64,000 nucleotides of DNA from Desulfovibrionales bacterium (GCA_030156255.1 JASGMV010000009.1:1-64000); one strand, 5' to 3'. Positions 25,079 to 34,994 are shown, counted from the first letter of the stretch. Notes: generated by a model not told the origin, from the letters alone. Numbers and translations: made by a program.

Positions 25079-28000
25079 GTGAGCATTAAAGGCAGGCTCA
25101 TTTCCCATTTTGTCGGACTAGCCGGAGCGCCCCTGCTGCTGACCGCTCTGGTGCTGGCCTGGCAAGGCATGGTGATGCTCCACGACCAGGCCGAAGTCTT
25201 GCTCAACGGCGCCGCCAACAGCGCCGTACACCGAGTCGAATCCTACGTTGCAAGCCTCAAAGGGGAGTTGAGCCTGGCCGCGCGCCTGGTCACGGTGGAC
25301 GCCCCGAAAGAGTCCGATTGGACCGCGAGCCTGCAGGTGCTCCTTCATGCAGGGCAACAGCAATTTTTCGGCTTGGCGATTCTCGACGAAAACGGCAAGG
25401 TCGTCGCCCAGGCAGGAAAGTTCTACGGTCCAGGACTCTCCCGCAAGCTCTCCCCCGGCGCCATGCCCGCAACCGCGGGAATGGATGAAGGAACCCCGGT
25501 TCTCACCATCGCGGAACCGTTGGGCGAAGGCCACTCCGGCTATCTCGCCGGCAGCGCCCCCCTGCAACTGTTGACCCCTCTCTTCGAGGACTTGAGTCGA
25601 CAATGCCAGGGCGAGGTCATGTTGGAGAACGAGGCTGGCCTCGTTTTTCTCCAGCCCGGAGGCGGCGAACACGCCCTCGATTCAGAAGCCAACCTGCTTC
25701 AGGCCTTGGACATCGCCAGCCGGCGCAAGGTGAAGGAGCCGAACGCCGGCCTCGTGGTCACGGCCAAGCTGCCCTGGACAGTGGCCTTCCAGCCCGCCAT
25801 CAGGGCGGCGCTCATCACCGCCATCGCGCTGTTCCTGTCCCTGGGCGTGTCCGCGCTGTTGGCCGTCTTCGCAAGCCAGCGCATCATCGAACCTCTCCAG
25901 TCCCTGGCCCAGGCCGCCAAACGCCTTCAAAACGGCGATCTCTCAGCCCGGGTCCAGGCCGAGGGCTCCGACGAACTGGCGACGACCTCCCAGGCCTTCA
26001 ACGCCATGGCCTCCAAGCTCTCCAAAAGCCTGGACGGTTTGCGGGAGCAGGTGGCCATCCGGGAAAAAATGGAAGATCGGCTCCGGGCCAGCGAGGCCAC
26101 GGCCCGAGCGCTCATCAACGCCTCCATAGAAGCCGCGTTTCTGCTGGACGAAAACTATCTGGTCCTCACAGCCAATCCCGTAGGCGCGGAGTTCTACGGG
26201 CAACGCATTTCGGACATGGAGCACCGCTTTCTGAAAGACTTTTTGCCCCCCGAAAACTTCGAGCAACTTCGCGCCAAAGCGGACCAGGCGCTCCAAAACG
26301 GCCGGCCCGTGCGGTTCGAACAAGTCACGGCGGGCCGCATTTTCGACATTCTGCTTTCTCCCATCCAGGGACGGGAGGCCAAGGAGGACCGGAAACTCGC
26401 CGTATTCAGCCGGGACATCACCACCACCCGCCTGGCCGAACAAGCGCAGTTGCTGCACAAAACCAGGCTGGAGGCCCTCGTGGCCCTGGCCCGCATGACC
26501 GACGCCTCCCATCGGCAGATCGCCGACTTCGCCCTGGAGAAAGCCATCCAGTTGACCAACAGCAAACGCGGCTTTTTGAGCCTGCGCGACGAGGCCACGG
26601 GAGACTTCTCCCCCTTCGCCTTCTCCCAGGGCGCCATTGAGGACTGCAAGATCGCGGACAAGACCAAAAGCCAGGATTGCGGCCAGGGAGGATTGTGGGC
26701 CGAAGCCATTCGGCGCAAGGAGCCGATCATCGTCAACAACTACCAACCCGGCGACAACGCTCTTCCCGAAGGGCATGTGACAATCGAACGCCTGATCGCC
26801 GCTCCCGTGATGGAGGGAGAAAAAGTCACCGCCCTGGTCGGCGTCTCGGACAAGGAAGACGACTACGACGTGACCGACTCCATCCAATTGATGCTGCTGA
26901 TGGAAGGCATGATGCAGCACCTGCGGCGGATCTCCGCGGCCCAGGAGCTCCAGCGGGCCCGGGACGAAGCGCTTGCGGCCAACGACGCCAAAGGCAAATT
27001 CCTGGCTCACATGAGCCACGAGATACGCACCCCGCTTCAAGGCGTCATCGGCATCATCGAATCAAGCCTTCGATTCGATGCGCCGCCGGAGCTTGCGCGC
27101 AACCTGGACCTGGTGCGCGACGCCTCCCACTCCATGCTCACCATCGTGAACGACATCCTGGATTTTTCCCGCATCGAAGCCGGCAAGCTGGATCTCGTCG
27201 ACGAAAACGTCGATCTGCCGGAGTTGCTGGACAACGTGATCGGACTTTTCAACCTCCTGGCCAACGACAAGGACGTGCAACTCAGAGCCCGCACAACGTC
27301 CGAGGCGCCCCGCCTGATCCGCACCGATCCGGATCGGTTGCGGCAAATTCTCGCCAATCTCGTCAGCAACGCCGTCAAATTCACCGAGCACGGCGAGGTG
27401 GAGATTGTGGCGCAAGCGACCTCGCAAATCCGCGAAGGACGCGTGGAGCTCGCCCTGTCCGTGCGCGACACGGGACCGGGCATTCCAGAAGCCGAGCGGG
27501 AGGCCATTTTCGAGGCCTTCCAGCAAGCCGGACCCTACGTCGCCAAAAGATACGGAGGCACCGGACTGGGGCTGGCCATTTGCGCCAGGCTCGCCAAGTT
27601 GATGCACGGCGACCTCACGGTGAAAAGCACCGTCGGGGAAGGCAGCACTTTCACTTTCCGGGCCGAATTCGAAGTCCCCGATCCTGAAATAGCGGAAGAC
27701 GCTTCGCCGGAGCCCCCCGATCAGACGCCGGAACTCCCGACGTTGCGCATCCTGCTGGCCGAAGACACGTTGATCAACCAGGTGTTCATCGAAGACCTGC
27801 TGACCCGCGAAGGCCACGGCGTCACGGTAGCGGATAACGGCGTCCGGGCCTTGGAGGCCCTGGAGAAAGAACGCTTCGACGTGGTGCTCATGGACGTGCA
27901 AATGCCGGAAATGGACGGGCTCGAAGCCACCCGGCGCATCCGCGAATCCGGCGTCGGTCCCAATCCGGCCGACCTGCCCATCGTGGCGCTGACCGCCTAC

Positions 28001-28486
28001 GCCATGGAGTCCGACCGCAAACGGATTCTGGAGGCCGGCGTCGACGAATACCTGAGCAAACCGGTCCAGGTGGACGAATTGATGCGAGTCATGGCCAAAG
28101 CCGTGGGCGCGACGCCCGACGCGACGCCCACCGTCCAGCTCCCGTCCCCGCCGGCGGACAGCCCCGCGGATTTCCTCGACGAACTTGCAGCCGAATTCGA
28201 CCCCGAGACGGTTCGAGACTTGCTCGGCCGCTTTGAACGAAATTGCGACGCATGGCTCCAGGCCATGGACCAGGCCCTGGAGACGGACGATTTCGAGGCC
28301 TTGTCCTCCGCAGCGCGCGACTGGGCGGAACAAGCCGGAAATCTCCGGGCCATGGATGCGACCGAAGCCGCCCGCCGGGTGCAACTGGCGGCCGAACAAG
28401 GCCGTAAGCAAGAGTGCCGCGCGACCCTTGGCCGGCTGCATCAGACGGCCGCCTCGCTTTTGGAGAAGATTCGCTCGCGGGGGTAG
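25079..28486 (+). CDS. Hybrid sensor histidine kinase (HAMP-PAS-GAF-HisKA-HATPase-REC-degenerate Hpt)
   Basis: The GTG start at 25079 follows AAGGAC. The 1135-residue protein has a membrane segment at about 10-30, a periplasmic domain to about 240 and a second membrane segment near 245-270. HAMP follows (about 270-325), then PAS (about 340-440) and GAF (about 460-600). A complete kinase core comes next: H box [13 protein letters not shown] with His near 646, and ATPase motifs DTGPGIPE and [10 protein letters not shown] receiver has its phospho-Asp near 940 in [12 protein letters not shown]. The last 110 residues look like an Hpt domain, but the AHTLKG motif is replaced by ARDWAE, so the phosphotransfer His is absent. 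It is 2 bases upstream of an NtrC-type regulator, its likely target. Confidence 0.92.
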   Translation: MSIKGRLISHFVGLAGAPLLLTALVLAWQGMVMLHDQAEVLLNGAANSAVHRVESYVASLKGELSLAARLVTVDAPKESDWTASLQVLLHAGQQQFFGLAILDENGKVVAQAGKFYGPGLSRKLSPGAMPATAGMDEGTPVLTIAEPLGEGHSGYLAGSAPLQLLTPLFEDLSRQCQGEVMLENEAGLVFLQPGGGEHALDSEANLLQALDIASRRKVKEPNAGLVVTAKLPWTVAFQPAIRAALITAIALFLSLGVSALLAVFASQRIIEPLQSLAQAAKRLQNGDLSARVQAEGSDELATTSQAFNAMASKLSKSLDGLREQVAIREKMEDRLRASEATARALINASIEAAFLLDENYLVLTANPVGAEFYGQRISDMEHRFLKDFLPPENFEQLRAKADQALQNGRPVRFEQVTAGRIFDILLSPIQGREAKEDRKLAVFSRDITTTRLAEQAQLLHKTRLEALVALARMTDASHRQIADFALEKAIQLTNSKRGFLSLRDEATGDFSPFAFSQGAIEDCKIADKTKSQDCGQGGLWAEAIRRKEPIIVNNYQPGDNALPEGHVTIERLIAAPVMEGEKVTALVGVSDKEDDYDVTDSIQLMLLMEGMMQHLRRISAAQELQRARDEALAANDAKGKFLAHMSHEIRTPLQGVIGIIESSLRFDAPPELARNLDLVRDASHSMLTIVNDILDFSRIEAGKLDLVDENVDLPELLDNVIGLFNLLANDKDVQLRARTTSEAPRLIRTDPDRLRQILANLVSNAVKFTEHGEVEIVAQATSQIREGRVELALSVRDTGPGIPEAEREAIFEAFQQAGPYVAKRYGGTGLGLAICARLAKLMHGDLTVKSTVGEGSTFTFRAEFEVPDPEIAEDASPEPPDQTPELPTLRILLAEDTLINQVFIEDLLTREGHGVTVADNGVRALEALEKERFDVVLMDVQMPEMDGLEATRRIRESGVGPNPADLPIVALTAYAMESDRKRILEAGVDEYLSKPVQVDELMRVMAKAVGATPDATPTVQLPSPPADSPADFLDELAAEFDPETVRDLLGRFERNCDAWLQAMDQALETDDFEALSSAARDWAEQAGNLRAMDATEAARRVQLAAEQGRKQECRATLGRLHQTAASLLEKIRSRG

Positions 28487-28488
28487 CT

Positions 28489-29883
28489 ATGAGCCGCGTG
28501 CTGGTCATCGACGATGACGAAATCTTCCGCCTGTCCCTCGGAGATATCCTGCGGGGCGAAGGCCACACTCTCGCCACGGCGGAAAGTATCGAACAGGGCC
28601 TCCGGCTGGCCGAATCCACGCCCTTCGACCTCGTGTTCCTCGACGTCCGGTTGCCCGACGGCAATGGGCTCACCTTGCTGCCCGGACTCAAGGCCCTGCC
28701 CTCAAGGCCGGAAGTGATCATCATCACCGGCTCCAGCGATACGGAAGGCGCCCAAATGGCCATCGAAGGCGGCGCCTGGGACTATATCGTCAAGACCGCC
28801 TCCATCCATCACCTCCGGCTGGCCTGTCTGCGGGCCCTCGAATACCGCAACAAGAAACTGACCTTGCTGCCCGTGAACGCCTCGGGAATCGTCGGCGGCG
28901 GCAAATGGCTGAAACGCTGCCTCCAACGCCTGGCCCGGGCGGCCGCCTCAGACGCGCCGGTGCTCATCCTGGGGGAGACGGGGACCGGCAAGGAGCTCTT
29001 CGCCAGGGCCGTGCACGCCAACAGTCCGCGAGCCGGCGGACCGTTCGTTGTGGTGGACTGCGCCGCTCTCCACGAAAGCCTGCTGGGCAGCGAGCTTTTC
29101 GGACACACGCGCGGGGCCTTCACCGGCGCCCTCGCAGACAAGGACGGCCTTGTGCGCCTTGCAAACGGCGGAGCCCTCTTCCTGGATGAAGTCAGCGAGT
29201 TGGCCCCGGAGATGCAAAAAAGTTTCCTGCGCGTGCTGGAGTCCAACAGCTACCGGCCTCTCGGCTCGGGCAAAGAGTACACCAGCAACTTCCGCCTGGT
29301 CAGCGTGAGCAACAAGGATCTGGAGGAGTTGGTCCGCCAGGGCCGCTTTCGGCAAGACCTGCTCTACCGCATCCAGGGGGCCGTTTTGCGGCTGCCTCCG
29401 TTGCGGGATCGCCCGGAGGACATCCCCGAGCTGACGGCGCACCATTTGGCCGCCATCCGGGGCCGACAAGGCCTGGAGCCGGCCTACGTCTCTCAGGAGT
29501 TCATGGACCTGCTGCAGCGCTACCACTGGCCCGGCAACGTGCGCGAGCTGGTGCGCGTTCTGGAAACCGCCTCGGCCCAGGAGCCCGGCGAACCGGAGCT
29601 GCGCTCAGCCCACCTGCCGGCCGATCTGCGGCGCCGCCTGGCCTGCGCGTCGGCCGGGGACGAGGCCTGCGCGCAAGGCTCCGCCGGCTTCTCTCCGCCA
29701 CCTCCCGAGGGTTTGGGCTGGAAAACCTACCGCGATCAAGCTCTGAATGCGGCGGAAAAAGAGTATCTTATGCACCTCATGGCCACCTGCAAAAACGACA
29801 AGCGACAGGCCCAGCGCGTGTCCGGCCTGAGCCAATCCCGCCTCTACGGCCTGCTCAAAAAACACGGGCGCAGTCGCGGCTGA
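28489..29883 (+). CDS. NtrC-family sigma-54-dependent response regulator
   Basis: The 464-residue protein has a receiver with Asp52 as acceptor and Lys102 conserved. The AAA+ domain has Walker A GETGTGKE (162-169), GAFTGA (209-214) and GGALFLDEVSEL. The C-terminal Fis-like helix-turn-helix has recognition region RVSGLSQSRLYGLLKK. It should switch on sigma-54 promoters when phosphorylated. The ATG at 28489 lies 2 bases after the kinase stop, so the two are translationally coupled and form one signalling unit. The target promoters are unknown; none stands out in the immediate downstream gap. Confidence 0.93.
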   Translation: MSRVLVIDDDEIFRLSLGDILRGEGHTLATAESIEQGLRLAESTPFDLVFLDVRLPDGNGLTLLPGLKALPSRPEVIIITGSSDTEGAQMAIEGGAWDYIVKTASIHHLRLACLRALEYRNKKLTLLPVNASGIVGGGKWLKRCLQRLARAAASDAPVLILGETGTGKELFARAVHANSPRAGGPFVVVDCAALHESLLGSELFGHTRGAFTGALADKDGLVRLANGGALFLDEVSELAPEMQKSFLRVLESNSYRPLGSGKEYTSNFRLVSVSNKDLEELVRQGRFRQDLLYRIQGAVLRLPPLRDRPEDIPELTAHHLAAIRGRQGLEPAYVSQEFMDLLQRYHWPGNVRELVRVLETASAQEPGEPELRSAHLPADLRRRLACASAGDEACAQGSAGFSPPPPEGLGWKTYRDQALNAAEKEYLMHLMATCKNDKRQAQRVSGLSQSRLYGLLKKHGRSRG

Positions 29884-29892
29884 AGCGCTCAT

Positions 29893-29930
29893 TTCCCGTT
29901 TCTTAGGAAATAATTCCTATTTTTCGGGAA
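29893..29930 (+). terminator. Nested hairpin after the kinase-regulator operon
   Basis: An inner stem TAGGAA/TTCCTA (29904-29919) is followed by five T residues, and an outer stem TTCCCG/CGGGAA encloses both. The inner stem is short and AT-rich, so termination may be partial. From 29931 to 30246 I see no further gene. Confidence 0.5.
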
Positions 29931-30257
29931 CTATCACTCCAAGCGGTCGGTCAATCCCGCATTTGCCAACAAATTCGCTCCGGCCAATTCCGGATAAACT
30001 TGGCAGGCTCTTTGTATGGCCCCAAAGAGTCGACGACAATCGCCCTGGGAAGCCGTCCACGCCGTTCGGTTCGCCCATGTGGACCCTTGCATTTGACAAG
30101 CGCCCGCCTCGCCGGCGCTCCACAGGTCGACAAACGCGCGTCCGGCGCCGGGGGCAAAATACCCCTCATCGCCCGACGGCTTTCCAGGCGTTTATGCAGG
30201 CGGGCGCGCTCCGCCCCGGGCGCGCCTCGCCTACAGCGAAACATCCAGGAGGCGGAC

Positions 30258-30572
30258 ATGCAAACTTGCCGTGTGCAGAGGCGGCATCGCCAGGATCTGA
30301 TCTTTCAGGGAGAAATCCTCGCCCAGGCGAGCGAACGCGAAACCGACGAACGCCTGAGCCAATGGATGGAGGTGGCGCTGTACCGAACCAGCGTCGGCAA
30401 ATACATGCTGGTCTCCAACCTGCATTGCGATTCCAACGGAGCGCACAAGCTTTCAGGCTGTCTCTCCTTTCACTCGCCCGACGACGTGGAGCAGTTTCTC
30501 CACGTGGAGCAGGTCGACCACGCCGACGTGGTGCGCCTGCTTTTGGAACGTGCGAGGAACAACACGGACTAA
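30258..30572 (+). CDS. Uncharacterised 104-residue protein
   Basis: The ATG at 30258 has a strong AGGAGG 5 bases upstream, which selects it over longer upstream frames. The product is soluble, with no signal peptide. It opens MQTCRVQRRHRQDLIFQGE, has a likely beta-sheet middle (ALYRTSVGKYMLVSNLH) and ends in an acidic helix with repeated VEQFLHVEQ. I recall similar small proteins in other Desulfovibrio genomes but no function. A terminator follows at 30642, so it is a single-gene unit. Confidence 0.72.
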   Translation: MQTCRVQRRHRQDLIFQGEILAQASERETDERLSQWMEVALYRTSVGKYMLVSNLHCDSNGAHKLSGCLSFHSPDDVEQFLHVEQVDHADVVRLLLERARNNTD

Positions 30573-30641
30573 CGTTTCTACACGTGGGAGAAGCGCCCGC
30601 GCTCTCGACGAAAACATGGCCAGGGCCTGCAGCGGTCCACC

Positions 30642-30678
30642 GCCCTCCGCTTCTCCCGAAAGCGGAGGGCTCTCTTTT
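30642..30678 (+). terminator. Rho-independent terminator
   Basis: Perfect 11-base arms GCCCTCCGCTT and AAGCGGAGGGC with a 7-base loop are followed by TCTCTTTT. It ends the transcript of the small gene at 30258. Confidence 0.8.
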
Positions 30679-30824
30679 GAGATTCACAGACATGCGGCGT
30701 GCGGGAAGTCGGCTTTTCGGCAGCCTGGGAGGCGCAACCAAGGCGCGACGGACGACGGACGGCTCGTGGAAGGACGCGTGGCCCCGCGCTTGGCTCTCAA
30801 GCGCTCATGCGATACATTCCCCGC

Positions 30825-31625
30825 ATGGAAAATCCGATCATCGTCGCCAGCGGCCTGCCCCGCTCCGGGACATCCATGCTCATGCAAATGCTGCGCGCCG
30901 GGGGGCTGCCCGTCGTCACGGACGGCGTTCGCGCTCCCGACGAGCACAATTCGCGCGGTTACTTCGAGGACGAGCGCGTCAAAAGTCTTGAAAAGAACGC
31001 CTCCTGGCTGTTCGAGGCCCGCGGCAAAGCGATAAAAATCGTCTCCCCGCTGCTCCAGTATCTTCCCGAAGGACTGAGCTGCGTGGTGCTGTTCATGCGC
31101 CGCGACCTCGCGGAGGTGACAGCCTCCCAATCGCGGATGCTGGAGCGGTTGGAGGCGCCGCCGGACGCGGACTTCCACAACTTGGAAACCCTATTACGCG
31201 CCCACCTCCGGGAAGTGGAGCAGTGGATCAAGGACCGGCCCGACACGGCCGGACTGTTCATCAACCACGGCGAGGCCCTGCGCGACCCGAGACGCGCGGC
31301 CGGGACGATCCGGGATTTTCTGCAGGGGCTCGGCTTGAACGTCCGCCTGGACGTCGAGGCCATGGCCGCCGCCGTGGACCCCGCGATGCAGCGTCAACGC
31401 GCCGAGGAGCTGGATTCGAAACCGCAGCAGTCCGTTCTGCGCCTGCCCGCATCTCTTTACGCCAGACTCGAAGCCGCGGCCCGAAGCGCCGGCTTCGACA
31501 ACACGGACGACTTCGCCGCCCTGTTGCTGGAGCAAGCCTTGGGGCCGCAGCCATCTGCGCAGAGCGCATCGCAATCCGAGGATCAGGCCATTCGCAATCG
31601 GTTGCAATCGCTGGGGTATCTCTGA
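30825..31625 (+). CDS. Sulfotransferase-like P-loop protein with C-terminal RHH-like tail
   Basis: The 266-residue product opens MENPIIVASGLPRSGTSMLM, whose GLPRSGTS is the 5'-phosphosulfate-binding P-loop of sulfotransferase-like proteins. Residues 40-190 follow the family, including VVLFMRRDLAEVTASQ as the second nucleotide-binding motif. Residues about 205-240 (RLPASLYARLEAAARSAGF, then DDFAALLLEQAL) look like a ribbon-helix-helix or CopG-type module, unusual for this family. An upstream ATG at 30807 is an alternative start; neither has a clear Shine-Dalgarno. The acceptor substrate is unknown. In a sulfate reducer, modification of a surface glycan or small molecule is possible. Confidence 0.78.
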   Translation: MENPIIVASGLPRSGTSMLMQMLRAGGLPVVTDGVRAPDEHNSRGYFEDERVKSLEKNASWLFEARGKAIKIVSPLLQYLPEGLSCVVLFMRRDLAEVTASQSRMLERLEAPPDADFHNLETLLRAHLREVEQWIKDRPDTAGLFINHGEALRDPRRAAGTIRDFLQGLGLNVRLDVEAMAAAVDPAMQRQRAEELDSKPQQSVLRLPASLYARLEAAARSAGFDNTDDFAALLLEQALGPQPSAQSASQSEDQAIRNRLQSLGYL

Positions 31626-31841
31626 GCGGTCATTGCAGTCGCCGGCGTGAACGCTGCGAACGCCCGGGGCGCGGACTCCGAACGCCCGCACGACCATCCG
31701 TGGACGAAAAAAACGCAGCCGGTTCAAAATAATTTCCCTTATCTCGCCGCGCCAAGGCCGAAAAGTCTCGCAGCCTCTTCCACGAGCCAAAAACAAGCCC
31801 TTCTCCGGCGCAACAAAGAGGCGTATCACCCGTTGAATCGG

Positions 31842-31857
31842 TGGGCGCTTCTCTGCT
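31842..31857 (+). promoter_or_regulatory. Possible sigma-54 promoter for regulator-cheD
   Basis: TGG at 31842-31844 and CTGCT at 31853-31857 give GG-N10-GC spacing. A sigma-70 alternative, TTGAAT (31833-31838) with TATGGA 18 bases on, overlaps it and is about equally good. Either would start a transcript about 30-40 bases before the Shine-Dalgarno of the gene at 31907. Confidence 0.3.
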
Positions 31858-31906
31858 ATGGAGAAGGCGGCGCATATCACCCTGGACGCCAGCAACAGGA
31901 GGCGAC

Positions 31907-32335
31907 ATGCTGCGCATACTTGTGGCTGAAGACTCTCCTTCCGCCCGGCTGTTTCTGGAAACCATCATGGCCGATTACGGCCGCGTCGAGTCGGCGGTCG
32001 ACGGAGCACAGGCGGTGGAGCTTTTCCAGCAGGCCCTGGACGCGGGCGAACCTCATCACGTGGTGGTCCTGGATATCATGATGCCGGTAATGGACGGACT
32101 CTCCGCCCTGATAAAGATACAGGAGATTGGTCGGGAGCGCGGCCTCGACGACGAGGAACTGCCCAAATCCATCATGGCGTCCTGCCTGACCGATCCTGAC
32201 CACATGATGCGGGCCCATTACGAATGCGGAGCGGACGTATACCTCACCAAACCTTACACGCAGCAGACGCTGGAAGAAGCGCTCGTCAATCTGGGGCTCA
32301 TCGCCAATCCTCTGGGAGAAATGGAAGAACTATGA
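31907..32335 (+). CDS. CheY-like response regulator
   Basis: The 142-residue protein is a single receiver domain. It has acidic residues in VAEDS, the acceptor Asp56 in VLDIMMPVMDG and Lys in YLTKPYT. AGGAGG lies 4 bases before the ATG. It has a slightly long loop after the acceptor (GRERGLDDEELPK). It overlaps cheD by four bases (ATGA), so the two proteins are made together. It has no output domain and likely acts by protein binding, perhaps on chemotaxis arrays. Confidence 0.9.
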   Translation: MLRILVAEDSPSARLFLETIMADYGRVESAVDGAQAVELFQQALDAGEPHHVVVLDIMMPVMDGLSALIKIQEIGRERGLDDEELPKSIMASCLTDPDHMMRAHYECGADVYLTKPYTQQTLEEALVNLGLIANPLGEMEEL

Positions 32336-32826
32336 TGAATATTCTCCTGGAGCATCCGGACCTGCGACGCCATTTTCTCCAAATCTCCGAGGGGTGCGTC
32401 TTTACACAGCCCACCGCCGTGAGCACGGTGCTGGGCTCGTGCGTCTCCGTGACCTTTTTTTGCCGCAGCACGCGCATAGGGGGCGTCTTCCACGCCCTGC
32501 TGCCGGAGAGCAGCTTGTACCGGGAGCGCGACAAAGAGTACACGCCCTACCGCTACGTCGACACGGCGGTCGAAAAAATCGTGCAACGCATGAAAGTTCT
32601 GGGCGCCCGGTCCATGGACATCGAAGCGAAAGTCTTCGGCGGCGCCTCCACCTTGCAGAACGGCGTGTCCGAAGTGGGGCGCAACAACGTCGCTTCGGCC
32701 CTGGCCGCCCTGGAGCGGGAAGGATTCGTCGCGGCTGCCTCGGACGTGGGCGGAACCGTCGGACGCAGGCTGCTCTTCTTCACCCACACCGGCGACGTCT
32801 ACATCCGGCGAACCAAAGGTAGTTAA
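32332..32826 (+). CDS. cheD: Chemoreceptor glutamine deamidase CheD
   Basis: CheD deamidates glutamines of chemoreceptors and in some bacteria binds CheC or CheY. The 164-residue protein has the catalytic Cys37 in STVLGSCVSV and the His54 in GGVFHALLPE, with the later AKVFGGAST block, all typical. Two adjacent ATG codons at 32332 and 32335 can start it, and the first overlaps the upstream stop codon. No receptor, CheA or CheW gene is adjacent, so it serves receptors encoded elsewhere. The partner response regulator is upstream in the same operon. Confidence 0.93.
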   Translation: MMNILLEHPDLRRHFLQISEGCVFTQPTAVSTVLGSCVSVTFFCRSTRIGGVFHALLPESSLYRERDKEYTPYRYVDTAVEKIVQRMKVLGARSMDIEAKVFGGASTLQNGVSEVGRNNVASALAALEREGFVAAASDVGGTVGRRLLFFTHTGDVYIRRTKGS

Positions 32827-32954
32827 AGCCAGAGTTGTCTGATAAAAGTCGGGGGATGGAAAAACCCTATCTACTCGAAAAAAAGAATTTTTTTTGCGCT
32901 TCCGGAGGGGGGGCCCCCGTTCTTGGTGTAGACCCAAAAAATCAAATCCCAGAA

Positions 32955-32994
32955 ACAGAAAAAGGGTTCACGGCTGAGTTTGCCGTAAACCCTT
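32955..32994 (-). terminator. Terminator of tRNA-Lys
   Basis: On the minus strand AAGGGTTTACGG pairs with CCGTGAACCCTT (one mismatch) and is followed by a T-rich tract (TTTCTG). It lies 8 bases beyond the 3' end of the tRNA. Confidence 0.7.
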
Positions 32995-33002
32995 CTAATT
33001 TC

Positions 33003-33078
33003 TGGTGGGTCATGAAAGACTCGAACTTTCAACCAACGGATTAAGAGTCCGCTGCTCTACCAATTGAGCTAATGACCC
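33003..33078 (-). tRNA. tRNA-Lys (CTT)
   Basis: A 76-nt cloverleaf on the minus strand with acceptor GGGTCAT/ATGACCC, anticodon CTT in the context ACTCTTAAT and encoded CCA at plus-strand 33003-33005. It has its own promoter at 33115-33144 and terminator at 32955-32994. Confidence 0.95.
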
Positions 33079-33114
33079 GCTCTGTCGGGAGATTTCGTCC
33101 CGCGCGAGAGGAGA

Positions 33115-33144
33115 TGTCTAATCCGCCCTCTCGCCTTTTGTCAA
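33115..33144 (-). promoter_or_regulatory. Promoter of tRNA-Lys
   Basis: On the minus strand TTGACA (33139-33144) and TAGACA (33115-33120) are 18 bases apart. The expected start is about 30 bases before the tRNA 5' end. This element lies in the 90-base gap shared with dsbD on the other strand. Confidence 0.55.
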
Positions 33145-33167
33145 GAAAATATTTATCACTCCTTTCC

Positions 33168-34985
33168 ATGAAGCGCGCATTCCCCTTTCTGATGCTCTTG
33201 CTGCTCGCGGTCGGCCTGCTTTTTCCGCCGGCCGAGGCCGTTTGCCAGGAAAACGCCGACAAGCTCCCCATGTCCACGACGTGGGGGCTTTTCCGCGCCA
33301 GAGACGCGGCCGGAGACGGGCGGATATTCGCTGTGCTCACCGTCGCGCCGGCCCCGGGATGGAGTTTCTACTCCAACGCCCCGGGCGACATGGGACGCCC
33401 CACGGAGCTGGCGGCGAACCTCGGCGACGGCGTTCGGCTTCCCGTGGCCTATCCCGAGGGGAAAACCAAGGCCGAGGGGAGCGATCCGGACGCGGTTTCG
33501 GAAATCTACGACGGCCCCACGCCGCTGCTCATCCTCCTGCCGGCCGATGTCCGGCCGCCCTTCACCCTGAACGCCCGGCTATCCTTGCTGCTCTGCTCCG
33601 ACACGCGGTGCCTGCCCGTGGATGAAAACCTTATTTTCAGCGGCGCGGGTTTCACTCCGGACAAGCTTCCTTCGGTCCAGGACCAGCCCTGGCGGCGGCT
33701 GGCCGAAAAAGCCTTGACGGGCGCATCTTCGGGCGCAAGCGACCCGGAAAATGCGCAGCTTGCGCCGCAATATCTGCATCCCGGCCTGGAGGTTACGGGC
33801 CTTTTGCCGGCCCTGCTTTTCGGATTGCTCGCCGGATTGATCCTCAACGCCATGCCGTGCGTGCTGCCCGTGGTGACGCTCAAGGTCAACGCCCTGCTGG
33901 CCGGCGCCTCCGCGGAGCAGGACCATCATCGCCGCCGGTTGTTCCGGGAGCACAACCTCTTTTTCGCGGCCGGCGTATTGGTCTATTTTCTATTCCTGAG
34001 CGCCCTGCTGGGATTCACCGGCATGAGTTGGGGAGCCGTCTTCCAGAGGTCGGGCGCGGTCATGGCCCTGACCGCCCTGGTGTTCGGGTTGTCCTTGAGC
34101 CTGCTGGGGGTTTTCAATCTGCCGGTGGTGGACATGAAATTCGCCCGCGCAAGCAACGACCGCCCCAGGTCCCAGGCGTTTTTCACCGGCCTTTTGGCCA
34201 CCCTGCTGGCCACTCCGTGCAGCGGTCCCTTTCTCGGCGGGGTGCTGGGCTGGGCCCTCGTCCAGCCGCCTGTGGTGATCGCGGCGGTCTTTGCGGCCAT
34301 CGGGCTGGGCATGGCCTCGCCCTATCTGGTCCTGGCCGCGGCGCCCGGCCTGGTGCGCTTCGTCCCCAAACCCGGCGCATGGACCGAATATTTGGAGCGC
34401 GCCGTGGGCTTTTTCCTTTTGGGAACCTGCATCTATTTGATGTCCATCCTGCCGGAAAAACGGCTCATCGCCGCTTTGACGCTTTTGTGGGCCACGGGGC
34501 TGGCCGCGTGGATTTGGGGTATGGCCGGCCCGTCGCTCAGTACAACCAAGCGCGCGGGCCTGCGCCTTCTGGCTGCGGCGATCGTGGCCGGGGGCTTGCT
34601 GCTCGCCCTGTCCCCGCCCCGGGGACAGAACTTGTGGCGACAATTCGACCAGGAAAGCTTCCAGGCCGAGTTGGGCGAGACGCCCATCCTGGTGGAGTTC
34701 ACGGCCGACTGGTGCCCCACCTGCAAGTTGCTGGAAAAGACCGTTTACACCCCTCGCAGGATGCAGCGGTTGCAACAAACCTACGACCTGCTATTGATCA
34801 AAGCCGATCTGACGGAATCTCAACCGGAAGCCCAACGGCTTCTGGAGCGTCTCGGAGGCAGGAGCATCCCCGCGGCCGCCATCTTTCCCTCCGGGAAGAA
34901 CGCCTCACGTCCGCTGGTGTTGCGCGATCTGTTCAGCGCCTCGCAACTGGAGACGGCGCTGGAGCAAACCCTTGGGCGAAAATAA
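33168..34985 (+). CDS. dsbD: DsbD-like thiol:disulfide interchange protein
   Basis: DsbD passes electrons from cytoplasmic thioredoxin to the periplasm. The ATG at 33168 gives a 605-residue protein with a signal peptide MKRAFPFLMLLLLAVGLLF; the longer frame would start inside the tRNA gene. The N-terminal periplasmic domain (about 30-215) has the cysteine pair in LLLCSDTRCLP. The membrane core (about 230-480) carries the two reactive Cys in NAMPCVLPVVTLK and LLATPCSGPFLGG. The C-terminal thioredoxin domain has the active site ADWCPTCK near 540. All six expected cysteines are present, so it should be active. It is 9 bases upstream of the alcohol dehydrogenase gene. Confidence 0.93.
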   Translation: MKRAFPFLMLLLLAVGLLFPPAEAVCQENADKLPMSTTWGLFRARDAAGDGRIFAVLTVAPAPGWSFYSNAPGDMGRPTELAANLGDGVRLPVAYPEGKTKAEGSDPDAVSEIYDGPTPLLILLPADVRPPFTLNARLSLLLCSDTRCLPVDENLIFSGAGFTPDKLPSVQDQPWRRLAEKALTGASSGASDPENAQLAPQYLHPGLEVTGLLPALLFGLLAGLILNAMPCVLPVVTLKVNALLAGASAEQDHHRRRLFREHNLFFAAGVLVYFLFLSALLGFTGMSWGAVFQRSGAVMALTALVFGLSLSLLGVFNLPVVDMKFARASNDRPRSQAFFTGLLATLLATPCSGPFLGGVLGWALVQPPVVIAAVFAAIGLGMASPYLVLAAAPGLVRFVPKPGAWTEYLERAVGFFLLGTCIYLMSILPEKRLIAALTLLWATGLAAWIWGMAGPSLSTTKRAGLRLLAAAIVAGGLLLALSPPRGQNLWRQFDQESFQAELGETPILVEFTADWCPTCKLLEKTVYTPRRMQRLQQTYDLLLIKADLTESQPEAQRLLERLGGRSIPAAAIFPSGKNASRPLVLRDLFSASQLETALEQTLGRK

Positions 34986-34994
34986 GGAGAAGCC

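Noticed and set aside
32860-32930. GGGGGCCCCC palindrome and A/T runs near 32900
   Set aside because: Isolated short palindrome in the gap between cheD and the tRNA-Lys terminator, without spacing to any gene start or end.
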